Shown here: one piece after another, positions 5,593 to 5,639 of the stretch
How the letters are laid out: the number at the start of each line of letters is the position of its first letter
How positions within the stretch are numbered: position 1 is the stretch's first letter
Source: an uncultured Elusimicrobia bacterium
GTDB lineage: Bacteria > Elusimicrobiota > Endomicrobiia > Endomicrobiales > Endomicrobiaceae
Direction of reading: 5' to 3'
Assembly (NCBI GenBank): GCA_947168325.1
Contig: CAMVLN010000099.1
Location: forward strand, 1 to 5,639
Length of the DNA stretch: 5,639 nt
Translations under genes and position numbers: made by a program
Notes under the pieces: generated by a model
What the model saw: the letters and a program-made list of their open reading frames with translations, nothing else
What the model was told of the DNA's origin: nothing
The model's database searches: none

Positions 5593-5639
5593 ATGTTGAG
5601 TATAAAAGAACAAACAAGGAAAGAAAATCTATATTATGG
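5593..5639 (+). CDS. possible 5' end of a further gene, cut by the window edge
   Basis: An ATG at 5593 opens a frame reading MLSIKEQTRKENLYY without a stop to the window end. The composition is protein-like and no terminator separates it from the second methylase, which ends 60 nt earlier, so it may be a fourth cassette gene. No good Shine-Dalgarno precedes this ATG. Another ATG at 5636 has AAGGA at 5616-5620 upstream, but about 15 nt away, which is too far. Fifteen codons are too few to identify a product or to be sure that it is a gene. Confidence 0.35.
   Translation, partial: MLSIKEQTRKENLYY

Overview
The window is A+T-rich bacterial DNA, roughly a quarter to a third G+C by eye. It carries housekeeping genes on the left and a restriction-modification-like cassette on the right, all on the + strand. 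The host cannot be named from this sequence. Low-G+C gut or endosymbiont lineages such as Elusimicrobiota/Endomicrobium, Brachyspira or Fusobacteria would fit, but that is only a guess.

Left part (1-2095): A consensus-like promoter (69-97) drives a tRNA-Asp(GUC) gene with an encoded CCA (118-196). A T-rich intergenic stretch follows and ends in a perfect 12-nt inverted repeat just before nadC (quinolinate phosphoribosyltransferase, NAD synthesis). rsmE (16S rRNA m3U1498 methyltransferase) begins 20 nt after nadC, so the two are probably cotranscribed. The gap 2096-2379 holds no convincing gene, but it contains a strong rho-independent terminator (2288-2315) and a plausible promoter for the next operon.

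Right part (2380-5532): Three tightly packed genes (gaps of 12 and 6 nt) encode, in order, a DpnM/Dam-like alpha-class adenine methyltransferase, a 445-residue protein, and a DpnA-like beta-class adenine methyltransferase. This two-methylase layout is that of the GATC-specific DpnII systems. The third gene, however, is not recognisable as a DpnII/MboI-type endonuclease. Its central part instead reads as a helix-hairpin-helix DNA glycosylase/AP-lyase core (a G-x-G-x-K hairpin, then an Asp in an S-D-V-N-T-I-K context), followed by a cysteine-rich C-terminal region. The cassette may therefore be a restriction system whose effector is a base-excising glycosylase. A repair partner or a nuclease encoded beyond the window are the main alternatives.

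Supporting context: GATC does not occur in the first 2400 bases, although several sites would be expected by composition; all six copies lie inside the cassette genes. No terminator is seen after the second methylase. The window ends in a pair of 15-nt tandem repeats, one a clean palindrome, abutting the start of an open frame that runs off the end. The cassette could therefore include a fourth gene.
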